A DNA stretch of 64,000 bases from Toxotes chatareus (taxonomy: Eukaryota; Chordata; Actinopteri; Toxotidae), in the NCBI GenBank assembly GCA_016801885.1, contig CM028902.1, positions 23,403,580-23,467,579 on the forward strand, read 5' to 3'. The notes below the pieces were generated by a model, which made no database searches, was not told the origin of the DNA, and saw only the letters and a program-made list of their open reading frames with translations. Below are positions 28,501 to 39,100 of this stretch, in pieces. Every line of letters starts with the position of its first letter. Position 1 is the stretch's first letter. The position numbers were made by a program, and so were the translations under genes.

Positions 28501-31321
28501 ACCTCTGAAAGAGAAAGTTTTCAGTGCCGATATACAGTATGTTACACTACTGTATATTATTTAACTTCTATGCTTTTTGCAGAATTAAAGAAAGACTTGA
28601 TGGGCTTTAACTTTCAGTTCAACAAGAACAGCAACAGGGCTTTCACTGATTGTATAATACTGCCATGGAGATGATCATTCCACCGTTGTGACTCCAACAC
28701 ACTGTCCACAGTGCTTATTTCCATGGCAGTATTATCAGTGGTGGCCATTTTGGATTTAACACGGTTTAGCCCATTCTGTCCATTCTGATTCTGCGCTGCC
28801 ACAGCAATAGAAGTGAGAGCCCATGTTTTCTTTGTCTGTTGGTTTGTGCGTATGTGTGTGTGTGTCCCATCCCATCCCCATAGGTTCATCAGTATAGAGA
28901 TGAAGTCAGTGAAGTTTGAGGACTCACTGTTTGAAGACTGTCACTTTGAGGACATCAGGTCCACAGACACAGTGTTTGAGAACTGCACCATGCGCTCCAC
29001 TGTCTTCTATAACACAGGTAGGTTCAGGGGGAGCAGGGGTTTGGAGGCATTACAGTGCAGGTTAGAGGCTAAACGTTTGGCAGGTTAAACCAAAATCTTT
29101 TACCCTCAGTAACAATTGCAAGTCCATTACTAACCACCGAGGGGTTAGATCAACCACACGTGAACCAAAAACCATGTTCACTGGCCCCGTCTAGTCCTCC
29201 TTTGTCTTCAAGTTGGTTGCCAATGAGGCCAAAGTAGAAACGAAGTGGGCCCCGTGTGAGCCATTATTCTTAAGTCAGAACAAAAGGCTACTTTGGATTA
29301 TGGAGGTATAGGTCTCCATGTGTTGTACATATGAAATGAGTTCACAGTTTGTCATGTCTGTCTTAAAGCAGAACTGGTATTAGCAGCGTTCAGCAGGGGT
29401 CGTCCTCAATAACTTTTCATTAGCTTCCGCCAGGTTAGTTGTTCAGTGCAGGACAAAACTTGGACTAATGTCCCACAGGTGTTTTTTTTTTTTTTTACCT
29501 CACAATCCAATATTCAGTGACTTGATAGCAAATGGGCAACTAGGAAGTTTAATTTAGGGACCGTGTCTAATGTGTATGTTAATGGGCCAAGGGAGCCTTT
29601 CCAATTTTTGTTAAAAGCTTTCTCATCGACATTTCAAACAAGATTAATTTTCATCTGGACTTCCTCCCATTTCATGCATAATCTCTCTTTTCTTTTTTAA
29701 TTATGCAGCAGGGCCCCACAAGCTGCTGTGGCCCTTTTACTCAGTAGCTTTCTCATTTTTCATCAGACACATTAAACCAACTTTGCATTAATCTTAAACG
29801 TCCACCCATTATAAACACAAGCTCCAGATTTCAAGGAAAATCGTGGGGTATGGTCCAATGCAACGGGGCAATGTGTAAGAATTCCTCCAAACAAACAGGG
29901 GGCAGGATATTATCAGAAAGCTGGGGAGTCCACCCCTATCATGAGACACTAGGACATGCTCTCTTTGGTCCCTCCTCCTCTCTCCCCTTCCTCTGCACCA
30001 TAGTCAGACTTTGTATGAATACTGAACCTTTAAACAGCTTGTATTTAGACTCTTTCTAAAGGTGGGATTCAACTTGAAATGTTTTTTTTTATTAATTCAG
30101 GTGGTTAAATGATATTATTATCATATTATTTTGTTAGCTGCTAAACCTAAAGATAAAATCCTTAACAGACGTTTCACTGAATCAGGTCCAAGGCCCAACA
30201 GTTGACCCTCTTCCATCTCATGTTTCGTGGTCTTCCTGTTCTCTGTAGACCTGTGGGAGGAGAAGTTCATCAACTGTAGGATGGAGAACACCACCTTTGA
30301 GCACAACAAACAGGGCTGCCACCTGGATGATGCTGAGGAGAACGACATTCTCATTTACCTGGTCAGCTTCCTGGGCAGTCTGGCCGTGTTGCCAGGCAAC
30401 ATAATCTCAGCCCTCTTCATGGAGAAGATTGGCAGGGTTAAGATCATAGGTGATTTCTGGCAGTTTGTTAACTTTCACTGGTGGTTGTTGATGTTTTGCA
30501 TATGATCAACTTTCCAAGCGTGATATTACAATGTTGTGGGTGCGTCTGTTAGTATCAGTGTGTAGTTATGTTGTTGTTAACACTGTAAATTGAACAGTTT
30601 ATTATTTTGGAACACCTTGTTACATACAGCGCCAAGTACAAGGCAGCACTCCTGCTGGTAACTAGATGCAAAACATGAAAAAGTCTTACTCTTCGTGTGG
30701 GTTTAACTGTGGCAGCTTATTAGTGTGGTTTTCTGTCTGAAGTGTTTCTTTTGAGTTCATTTTCTTTGTCTGTGGTTGTAGCTCTTACAGGACGGCTAAT
30801 GCCATTTGTTTTTTTTGGGGTTTTTTTGTGTTCTACAAATATGTTGCCAATTATTAAAAGTGCATGCAGTGAGGGTTCTGTGATCTCCACAGGTGGCTCC
30901 ATGCTCATTTCAGCAGGCTGTACCTTCTTCCTGTTCCTGAGCTTCAGCCAGTCAGCGATCATTGCCCTTCAGTGTCTGTTCTGCGGCGTCAGTGCCGCTG
31001 CGTGGAATGGCATCGAGGTGGTGACGGTGGAGCTGTACCCTGCTTCTAAAAGGTACATGACATTTACTGTTACAGTTATGTTGATATTCTTCGTCGTCAG
31101 GGTCCTCTAAAGCCCATGTCCTGTGTCTGTCTGGCAGGGCCACAGCATTTGGCGTGCTGAACGCTCTGTGTAAGCTGGCAGCCGTCCTCGGCAGCACCAT
31201 CTTCGCCAGCTTTGTGGGCATCACCAAAGCCGTCCCCATCCTGCTGTCTTTCGCTGCGCTGGTGTGCGGTGGCCTGTTGGCTCTCAGACTACCTGACACA
31301 CGGGAGAAAATCCTCCAGTGA
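13562..31321 (+). CDS. sv2b: Synaptic vesicle glycoprotein 2B, complete 14-exon gene
   Basis: Coding exons: 13562-13794, 14801-15027, 19331-19511, 21041-21192, 22557-22690, 22856-22945, 23481-23594, 24035-24123, 24253-24328, 27072-27160, 28884-29017, 30249-30449, 30893-31052, 31138-31321 (TGA). Phases match at every join, giving 687 residues (human SV2B 683). The acidic N-terminus carries the SV2-type EGEYQGIPHP motif. The first membrane helix is at about residues 110-132, and the major facilitator loop GGLADKVGRRR at 169-179. A long luminal loop lies at about 416-540, then the second helix bundle (from about 541) and a short cytosolic tail. SV2 proteins are 12-helix synaptic-vesicle transporters-like glycoproteins that interact with synaptotagmin and tune exocytosis; the transported substrate is unsettled. 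The start has a good context (AGCCAAGATGG). SV2B rather than SV2A or SV2C is chosen from the N-terminal and luminal-loop resemblance to human SV2B. Teleosts can carry two sv2b copies, and which one this is cannot be told. Confidence 0.96.
16090..16410. mobile_element. Truncated Tc1-like element in sv2b intron 2
   Basis: The words TTAATGACAAAGTG, TTTATTAAAAATCAAAAAC, CCTTTGGCAGCAATTACAG, CTCTCCACAGATGTTCT and TTGTCTTGGCTGT follow, in order, the known terminal and 3' transposase sequence (antisense) of the salmonid-type teleost Tc1 family. Only one end and about 300 bp remain; the rest is gone. It is a different Tc1 subfamily from the relics at 8.7 and 37.3 kb. Confidence 0.8.
22524..22551. repeat. 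(TG)n run abutting sv2b exon 5 acceptor
   Basis: A TG run of about 14 units ends five bases before exon 5, so the acceptor reads (TG)n-AACAG with no pyrimidine tract. See the corresponding finding. Confidence 0.95.
25070..26545 (+). other. Promoter-like CpG segment and possible two-exon nested transcript
   Basis: Lies in sv2b intron 9 on the same strand. Two copies of CACTCTGATTGGCCGAGGC (25082-25100 and 25132-25150, 50 bp apart) each carry an inverted-CCAAT/NF-Y core; the flank is CpG-rich. A possible exon runs from about 25170 to 25289 with donor GTAAGT. A strong acceptor (TTTTTCTCCTCGTGCAG) ends at 26276. The following exon could encode only a short peptide starting MKFDDTAIEDF at 26286 with a stop at about 26386, then AATAAA at 26522-26527 and 26540-26545. 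The peptide faintly recalls N-termini of Crypton-derived (DUF3504-type) proteins, but this is weak. It could be a truncated gene copy, a lncRNA or chance. Confidence 0.35.
26578..26815. mobile_element. Fold-back MITE in sv2b intron 9
   Basis: The two halves are inverted copies for most of their length. The ends read ATAACTGTAGTCCCAT (26588-26603) and ATGGGACTACAGTTAT (26790-26805). Inner arms include CAGCAGCAGGTTTGAACTGG opposite CCAGTTCACCTGCTGCTG. The arms have diverged by substitutions, so it is not recent. Superfamily not determined; no clear target duplication seen. Confidence 0.75.
26836..27015. repeat. Degenerate GACGTC-containing repeats
   Basis: Variants of AAAAGACGTCC, GGACGTCAATA and GGACGTTCGG recur about every 40-70 bp on both strands just downstream of the fold-back element and end about 55 bp before sv2b exon 10. 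They resemble a dispersed teleost repeat with TGGACGTC motifs; family not identified. Confidence 0.4.
27072..30340 (+). other. sv2b: sv2b luminal loop 4 (pentapeptide-repeat) exons
   Basis: Exons 10-12 encode the large intravesicular loop between helices 7 and 8 (residues about 433-540). It is built from five-residue repeats with a recurring aromatic (FED, FEN, FIN patterns), the quadrilateral beta-helix known for SV2 luminal domain 4. Three N-glycosylation sequons are visible: N445 (NFS), N495 (NCT) and N520 (NTT). Their spacing matches the three known sites of mammalian SV2B. Cysteines at 481, 496, 516 and 530 are also present. The exons span this interval but two introns lie within it. Confidence 0.85.
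28654..28735. repeat. Short inverted repeat (15-bp perfect arms)
   Basis: ATAATACTGCCATGG at 28654-28668 and its exact reverse complement at 28721-28735 could form a hairpin with a 52-base loop in sv2b intron 10, about 150 bp upstream of exon 11. Confidence 0.7.
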
Positions 31322-32083
31322 GCTCGGGGGCGGGCTGGGAGTGAGGTGGGGGAGGGTGGATCATCTCAGTTGTGAACGCTTAACGTTGGAAGCTGTTTGA
31401 ATTGATTTTGCCTTCATCCTACATTTCAAAGAAAGCAAGAATGGAAATAACTCACGCCTGTTTAAATGTAAAACACCAAATCCTTTTTTTTTTTTTTCAT
31501 GTGCACCATTTTCATTTTGTACACGTTCTGGGGAGGTGGGTGGGGGGTAATCTTATGATCTTAACACTAATTAGTTTAGTAGTTCAGGGGTTTGGCAGTA
31601 CAAGTTTGAGAGTTCAAAAACAAGGCTGAGACTGAGTTTATTTCCGATGAAGAAACTGTGATCCTTAAACAAAACAATGAATCTATTAGGAGACATATAG
31701 GATTTTATGGTATATTTGTGTAACTTTAAATTGAGGCTTAAATCACATGATCTAACTGTTTGTCATATTGACTGCAACGTGTCTAGTTCCATGACTGATG
31801 GAAGGTAACGTCAGATACTGGCCAAACGTTTTCGTGGGAAGTTAAAGTTCAAGTCTCCTTCTGCTTTGTGTCAGTTATACTTGAAAACACTGTTCTCATC
31901 ATTAGCGGCTCCAACACTCATGTTGTGTTTGTTGTGTGTTAGCTATTATAATTCATATAACATTACAGAGTAAAATGTGTCAGTATGTTACAGACAGAAA
32001 CTGTTAATCATGTCGGCCCTTAAACTGGTTAACGACCTGTGTGGCAGTTGGATTTGAACTGATAATACAAACTACTTTTAGTG

Positions 32084-32138
<55 letters not shown>

Positions 32139-34480
32139 CATTACAGACATCAGTCAGTACCCCCTTGAAAACTGTAATGAAATAAACTAAACTTAAATTC
32201 CCTCTTTTTTTAAGAACACAAACGAATAAAGTGAAGTACAAATAAAAAAAACACCCCAAGGATGCATACACAATTCTTAAAGCTAATTGTTTTTTGCTTG
32301 TTTTTTTTTTTTTTGAAGAAAATCTTAACTTGCTTCCAACCACAGAAGGAACTGAAAGTTCATGAGCTGAGTACTAACCTCATCTTTAACTCCAGTGATT
32401 ATTGGTAGATGGCATGTGATGATTTATTGTTTTGTGCCATTTGCCATTTCACAGCAGTTTTTAACATCTCGTTGTATCAAACTAACACAGACATCAGTGA
32501 ACACTGCAGTGGTATTAACTTGAAGTGAAACGATCACTTATCTGTGTGTTGAAGTCCAATGTTTCGTCTCTTGTGCTGTATGTTTTGCATGAGTACTGTC
32601 ACCTCTCTCTGTACTGGGGTTCATCAGTACCGGGACAGTTCATCCTCATTTAGTTTGACCTACACAGACAAAATATATGTGAGTAAAACTGTACATTTGC
32701 TTTTCAGTCTCTGACTCTGCCTTTCACCACAGGCGCTACATTTAGTCACTCTTTTTACCTCCTGCAGTAACAGTCCAACATCATGCAGAAAAATTGAATT
32801 TACTTAAAATAAATCTGCTGCATGTTGAGCATAAAGACTGGAGAAACTGCTACACTGCAGGTATTAGAGTCCATTAGTCCTGTTGACAGCAGAGTCAGTG
32901 AAGACTGTAAACAGGTCTGTTTTTTGACTGGACTTCAGGATTAACTGCAGCAGTAAAAATGACTGAGACAGTGCTGAATGGAGTAAACAGGCAACTGATC
33001 ATTTAAACCACTCACAAACTAAACACACCAAAAAGCATTTGTTATTGCATTCACCTTTTATTTTAAACCTAATAAATAAACTGTAGATTAATCAATAAGA
33101 AAATACTAATAGAACAAACATTTCCTACAAAATGTTGTTGCTGTTGCATTTTACTTAGAAACGTGAATATAGAAATGTAAATCACAGGAGACAGAGCTGT
33201 GCCCTTTACCTAATAAGTTGAATTGTAACCAGCTCACTCCACACTTCGTCCTTTCAAACACACGTGTAGCTTCATCGCCTGTTCATGTTCATTTTTATCA
33301 GTGTAAATTAGATTTATCATTCATATAAATCATCCCTGTTTGTTTGGATTTACTCTCTATACATGTGACAGATCTAATATTGCTTCAACAGTGAGAAGCT
33401 CCATGAAGCTTGTCTGTGTTCAGTGTCTTCCAAAGAGACTGTTTTAGTCTGAACTGACCACATGATGTGAGATGAGATCTACCTTCCTCTGCTGTCGTTT
33501 GCTTTGCTTTCACCAAACCTTGCCTGTGATCTTGAAGCTGAAAATGTTTACTGTGTCTCACTGTAAGCTGAGAAACTCCTTTGATAGACCTGCTTCGTCT
33601 GGCACTATCATCACTACGTCATTTTTTATGAGAGAGTTATTATGAAATATTTCAGTGAGTGGGTTCGGTGTGGTGGTTCGTGGAAACAACGCACCTGAAC
33701 CAGGTGCTGTTTGACGATCTGACAGACACTTCATTTGAAGTGAATATTGTGTAAATACAGGGTTCGGCCCATGTGATGTGCTTTTCTGACAAACCTAGAT
33801 AGAACTTCACGTGCCATCTAAGCAAAATGATTATACAGAAACACAACGCAAAGGATTCCAGATTAAAAATACATATTTTGGTCTGATGGAAACTCACAAT
33901 TCTTCAGAAGCAAAGATTCTACTGCAAGAATTGATTTAAATGTGACATGTTTTTGCTTCCAACGAGACGACGTGGATAAGCTTTTCCCCAGTATCATGTA
34001 AGAGTAGGAAAACATTCTAAATGTCTGCAAATCTCTGTAATCAACGTTAATGTTGATGTCAGGTCATGATGTTTTTTAACATAAAAATCCACTGCTTGCA
34101 AATCATCCAAGTTAGCCCAAGTCTACTAGTGTACGATCATCTATGAAAGTGTTGATGTTTGTTTTTTCTCTGTTTGATGTGCAGTTTTGGAAATGGCTTA
34201 TGAATACTGTGTCTTTTTATGACTTCCTGTCTTTTATTCATTTATTTATTTATTTATTTGGACCTGATGTCTGTGTCTGACGTTGCTGTGAAACAAGACA
34301 AGACAAAAAGCCATAATTTGTTCTTTGTTTGAATATTTTGTATTTTAAATCTTTTTGTTGGAGGAGCAGGGCAATTCCAGCTGTTGCTAAATGTTTTATT
34401 GTTTGACTTCGTGTCTGTCTCTTACTGTGTGCATTTGTGGCTGTGACCGATCAGACCATTAAAACAAGCTCATCAGTGCA
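31322..34480 (+). other. sv2b: Probable sv2b 3' UTR
   Basis: Follows the TGA with no other gene before the convergent anpep copy. It contains several AATAAA words (for example 32181-32186) and an ATTAAA at 34458-34463 in a region that reads like a UTR end. Long 3' UTRs are usual for SV2 genes. The true cleavage site cannot be chosen from sequence. A (CA)n run lies at 32086-32137. Confidence 0.4.
32086..32137. repeat. (CA)n microsatellite, 26 units
   Basis: Uninterrupted CA run inside the presumed sv2b 3' UTR; transcribed in sense it would be (CA)n. Confidence 0.97.
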
Positions 34481-36085
34481 CTAACCTTCGCCTAGATCTG
34501 CCTCTGTGTCTCTGATTATCACCTGCAGAGCTGCATTCAGGCGCTAAATCAAGGGCCCATCTGCTTTTGATTATGACTTATAACATTAACTGAATGAATC
34601 TGACCATAAATGTGAAGCGGAGCACAGCACCACATTCACATGAGTTTAGTTCAGGTGTAGTTTGCCTACACCTGCAGAATAATGTCAGGAGAGGACAGTC
34701 TCTCCCTCATTGAGTGTGTTCCTGGTGTTCTCCCCTCCTGGTGTTGTCTGTTTTCTTGTCTGTGTGTGTCTTAGCCTGGGTGTGGCTGACTTACTTCCAG
34801 TGTCCTGCCAGAACTCCTGCTCACCCGTCTGCAGTCACCTCATCAGACGCACCCTCAGCCTTCTTCACTCCACTCACCGCTCACGCTGATGGTAAGGTGC
34901 GGCCGACTCTTCATGACTTTATTTCAAAGTGTTATTGCTCCTCGTGCTTATCATCATCTGTGCTGTGCTCCAGGTGCTCCTGTACCTGCGCCTCCTCCAT
35001 CTCACCACACTCAGTGCCGTTTCTGTCCTTGTCAGACTCCTGTGGTTTCCCACCTGTCCACAGTCTCATGCAGCCAGCCGCTGCAAGATCTTCAAGATCT
35101 ACAACCAAGTACTGTTGCCCTTAACTTAACTCCTCTCATTACAGCAATGGTTCTCAAACTGGGGGTAGGTCCCCCTGGGGGGACACAGAGCCACTACAGG
35201 GGGGGGCTGTTTGGAGTCAAACTAAGCTGATGAAAAGGAGTTTTGTAGAGTGAGAAGGCATGAACTTTTTTCAGTTTCTGATGGAGGCTGTGCCAGAAAA
35301 AGTTTGACAACCACTAGATTACAGGCACAAGGAAAGACAGGAAATAAGTGTAGTAACCTAGTCACAGGAGTGGCCAAGAGAGTGACTACCACAGATGGAA
35401 CAATCTGGGGGAGGGTGGCTAGATAGGTGGGGTTCATGTACTGCTGGGCTGATGAGCTGATGGAGGACAGTGTTGGAGGTGAAGAAGGAGCCAGGGGAGG
35501 GAGAGCCATACCACACACACACACACACACACCAACACATACAGGAGAGGTGGACACACAAGGCAGACAGAGAAGACAGAGAGACAAGGGAAAACTGGAG
35601 TCACGACAGGAGCCATGACACATTGGCTGCATCTCCGCATTTCTAGATTTCAACAGTAGCTTTGGAGAGTGCAGTGTTCTCACACAAATAAACCCAACAA
35701 ACCTTTGTTCATTTAAACTGCTGTGCAGTGATTAACTGTTAAACCCACACTGTTGTTCAATCATGCATTCCATGATTTGTTAAATTTTAATCAAAGAAAA
35801 CACACAATATAAGAAACATTGGAAACATTCAAAACAGGAAAAAAAAAAATCTCTTCTCTGTTGAAACATATGCACAGTACACGCATTTAATGGAGATTAT
35901 ATTGAAAATATATTGTTGCAACACATGATAGCAGCATGGCCCAGTACGCTTGTTTTGGTGATGTGCATGTGAAATGACACACATTTTAACTGTGGTTCAG
36001 TGAGTAGGTTTCAGCACAGAGGGATCGACAGGATGTTTGATTTCATGGCATTTCTTTTCATCAGTATCTCCACGTTTCTGTCGTG
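34481..36085. other. Convergent intergenic spacer between sv2b and anpep copy A
   Basis: Apart from the hAT MITE, it holds a (CA)n run at 35512-35532 and C/T-rich sequence at 34700-35140 that reads through as open frames but shows no protein I recognise. No gene seen. Confidence 0.6.
35145..35316. mobile_element. hAT-type MITE with 8-bp target duplication
   Basis: Terminal inverted repeats CAATGGTTCTCAAACT (left) and, on the complement of the right end, TAGTGGTTGTCAAACT match the well-known CAGTGGTTCTCAAA hAT terminus. The flanks are CATTACAG (35137-35144) and GATTACAG (35317-35324), an 8-bp target duplication with one change, as expected for hAT. At 172 bp it is non-autonomous. Confidence 0.85.
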
Positions 36086-36091
36086 TTTATT
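36086..36091 (-). terminator. Poly(A) signal AATAAA of anpep copy A
   Basis: Canonical AATAAA on the minus strand, about 87 bases after the copy A stop codon, with T-rich/GT sequence beyond it. Confidence 0.7.
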
Positions 36092-36177
36092 GGTCTTCGT
36101 TCAGGAGAAAAACATAAAACATTTCCCATATGAGAGATGAGCCAAAGTTCCCAGCTCTCCCTCTCTGTGTGTTGGTG

Positions 36178-39100
36178 TTAGCGTATCTGATGCCCAGTCT
36201 GGCTGTTGAACCAGTCCATGATCTCCTGTTGGTTCCGCTGCCGCCAGTTGATGTTAGCTCTGGTCCTCTCCAGGGCCTGCTCCACAGCCAGAGTGGCAGA
36301 GCCAAACCCGGTGGCGCTGTTCTCTTTCACAAACTCCTCCAGCTGGCAGAGGAAACATGGGAAAACAGTTCAGACAACAGTCTGACTTTAATAAGTCAAC
36401 CTGGAATCACTGATGACTACACACCTGTTGCAGCTCAGCAGCTGTGGAGAACCTTGCTGTGACCCCGCTGATCATAGAGGCAAAGGAGAAGGAGCCCACA
36501 CCATATCTGGAAAAAAAAAACATATCAGTTCAACTCAAACAAGAACTGACACTGATTCAGATTTAAAAAGCAGACGACTCCTTACTTTAGCTTGAACATG
36601 CATCTTCACATGTTCTTAACCTTCAGCTTATCATTGGGACTAAAGAGATGATCATAATCTCTGCAAAGCTTTTCATTTGTGGGAAAATGATGTTTACAAA
36701 ATCAGAAAAAAACTCATCAGAGATTTTTTGAGGCTGTAAAATCTGAACTCTGTTTCCAGAAAAACTGTGGTCTAGTTTTACATTTGTCAGTTATGGAAAC
36801 TCTGCTTTATCTGTAACCGTACCGCCATAAACAAATGAAAAGGAGCTGATAAAAATGAATCAGTTTGATCAGCTTGGAAACAGATATCATGGTACAGCCC
36901 ATTTGTAGGCATGAATGTAATACTCACTGTGTGAACATGTATTTCCACTGTTTCCTGACAAAGTCCCAGGCCAGACCCTGTCCTGCTCTGTTGCTGGCGA
37001 CAGATGTGATGACAGTTGTGGCGTCCTGCTTACGGATCATGGCGGGGTTTAAGGTGTGAGACAGATACCTGTGAGGAGAGAAGACACTGGTGGGACAGTT
37101 GAATTGTTTTCCTGTTTCAGTTGTTTCTCTTTGCACTGAAACTTACCCATCTAGTTTTAAGAGTCTAATAATCAGGCACCGGCTGAAAAAGTCCAAACTA
37201 AACCCACTGGGTTTAAAAAAAATTTGGACTAGTTCAAAGCTTCCATTTTCGTTCTGCTCTGTGGACAGAGACAGCTTATTGATGAGAGAGGTCAGAGGTC
37301 AGACTGGTTGGAGCTGACAAAAAGGCTGCGCTAACTCAGATAATCACTCAGTACAAATTGTGGATGGACTACAACAGCAGAGATCATGTCAGGTTCCAGT
37401 CCTGTCAGCCAAGAACAGAGATCTGAGGCTGCAGTGGACACAGGGACACACTGGACTCTGCAACACTGGACAGTTGAAGACTGGAAAAACATAGCCTGGT
37501 CAGATGCATCTGGATTTCTGCTGAGGCTGCAGATGGTAGGGTGAGAATTAGGCATCAAATAGCATTTTTCATTTAGAGCAGGTCTTCATGTCCTTGGCCC
37601 TTATGTCAGTTATTTGCCGGCAGGTCGTAGAAAATGCTGCAACTATGAGGACAAACTCGAGGAAATCAGATCCCGTCACTTCCATCCTTGCTTATTTGCA
37701 GTTGGCTCCTTGTGAGTCAGAGGACTGATTTTAAGTTTAACTGATTTTATTTTTTATATGTTAATCCCTTATGACATCCTCAGGCAGGGGTCTCCTAGAT
37801 GTTCCAGCCCCTTTATTTCACAAAAGTGACCATTCCTCTCTGGTCCATGCTTCTCAGCTACATGTCTTCTCGTGCTGCTCTTCATGTAGTGCAATTATTT
37901 ATTTATTTTACTGTTACTGTTGCACTCCGTAACTCCATTTAGAAAATCCTATATATTTATAAGAAGGACACGCACCTTTCCAGCAGTTGTTTCTTGGTGG
38001 TACAGGCCAGTGCAGACATGAGTTTGCTGGCCTCGCTGGCTAAAGTAGCGTTCTGGAACTGGGACCAGCCAAACTCCCACTCTGCCTCATCACCTGCTGC
38101 CATGGCACTGCAGTACACGGTTGAACGCAGGTTAGGATGGATCCTGTCAAGAGAGTCGCAGTTAACTCATGGAAAAACTCACTTTCTCAGTGTTTGTGCA
38201 TAGAAATATGGATCTTTGTTGTCCTGACACACAAACTGTGAAAGGGAGAGAAGGACAGTGGAGCTCAGTGTATCATGGGAAGTCCACCAGCAGTTGAAAC
38301 CTGATCAAACACTTCCTCAAATGTGTACGGTTCTTTAGCTTTTGGTTTAGAAGCTTGTAAACTTGAGCTGAGCTGCTGAGTGGTTTCAAATCAGTAAATG
38401 TAAATGTAAAAGTGCAGCTTAATTCTGTGACAAGGTTTTTCTGGCTGCAGGAACTGACCAATCAGAGCAGGTTGGGCTTGTCTGAGGGTGAAAACAGTTT
38501 TAATATAAAAGCATGTAAACATTCTGTAGTAGATAACTGACATAAACAATATGAACCTGAGAATTAGCATAATGTGTCCCCTTTAAAAATTAATAATTAA
38601 ATTATATGCTGTCAATTATATATCGAGTTGACCTACACATTGTCTTGAGGGTTGTCCATCCATTGTTTGAACCAGGTGGTGGTCAAGTGCTGGCATTCTG
38701 TTACTCCAGTCCTGCAGGCCGTACGGATGGCGTTCACCTGGTTGTACCTGCAGGAAGAGACAAACCCGTCAAAATAAAATACGCCGGTACATTCTGCAGT
38801 ATCTGTTGTTTCCATGGATCTTCTGCTTTCCTGCAGGTGCTGTCCTATTAAGTGTTGGTGTCATTTTTTAAAGCATAAAAACAATCTGGAAGTGTAGCTC
38901 AGCTGAGAACGGCTTTTCTATAAACTCTGACTTTGTCCCTTGCTTGCATTTACCTGCACCGTCCCTCCAGGGCTTTTGTCCTCTTGATGCTTTCGTTCTT
39001 TCTCCTGTGCTGTCAATGTTTTCTCTGCACTGCTCAGCCTCACTGACTTGTAACCCATCATGTTTGATCATACCATCGGGTGAATAACCATAATAATAAT

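Noticed and set aside
38631..38747. Apparent frameshift and stop at the end of anpep copy A exon 19 (AAT GTG TAG)
   Set aside because: Using the consensus donor GTAGGT two bases later (exon end 38637) restores the phase and gives a sensible DNVIHP junction; no defect.
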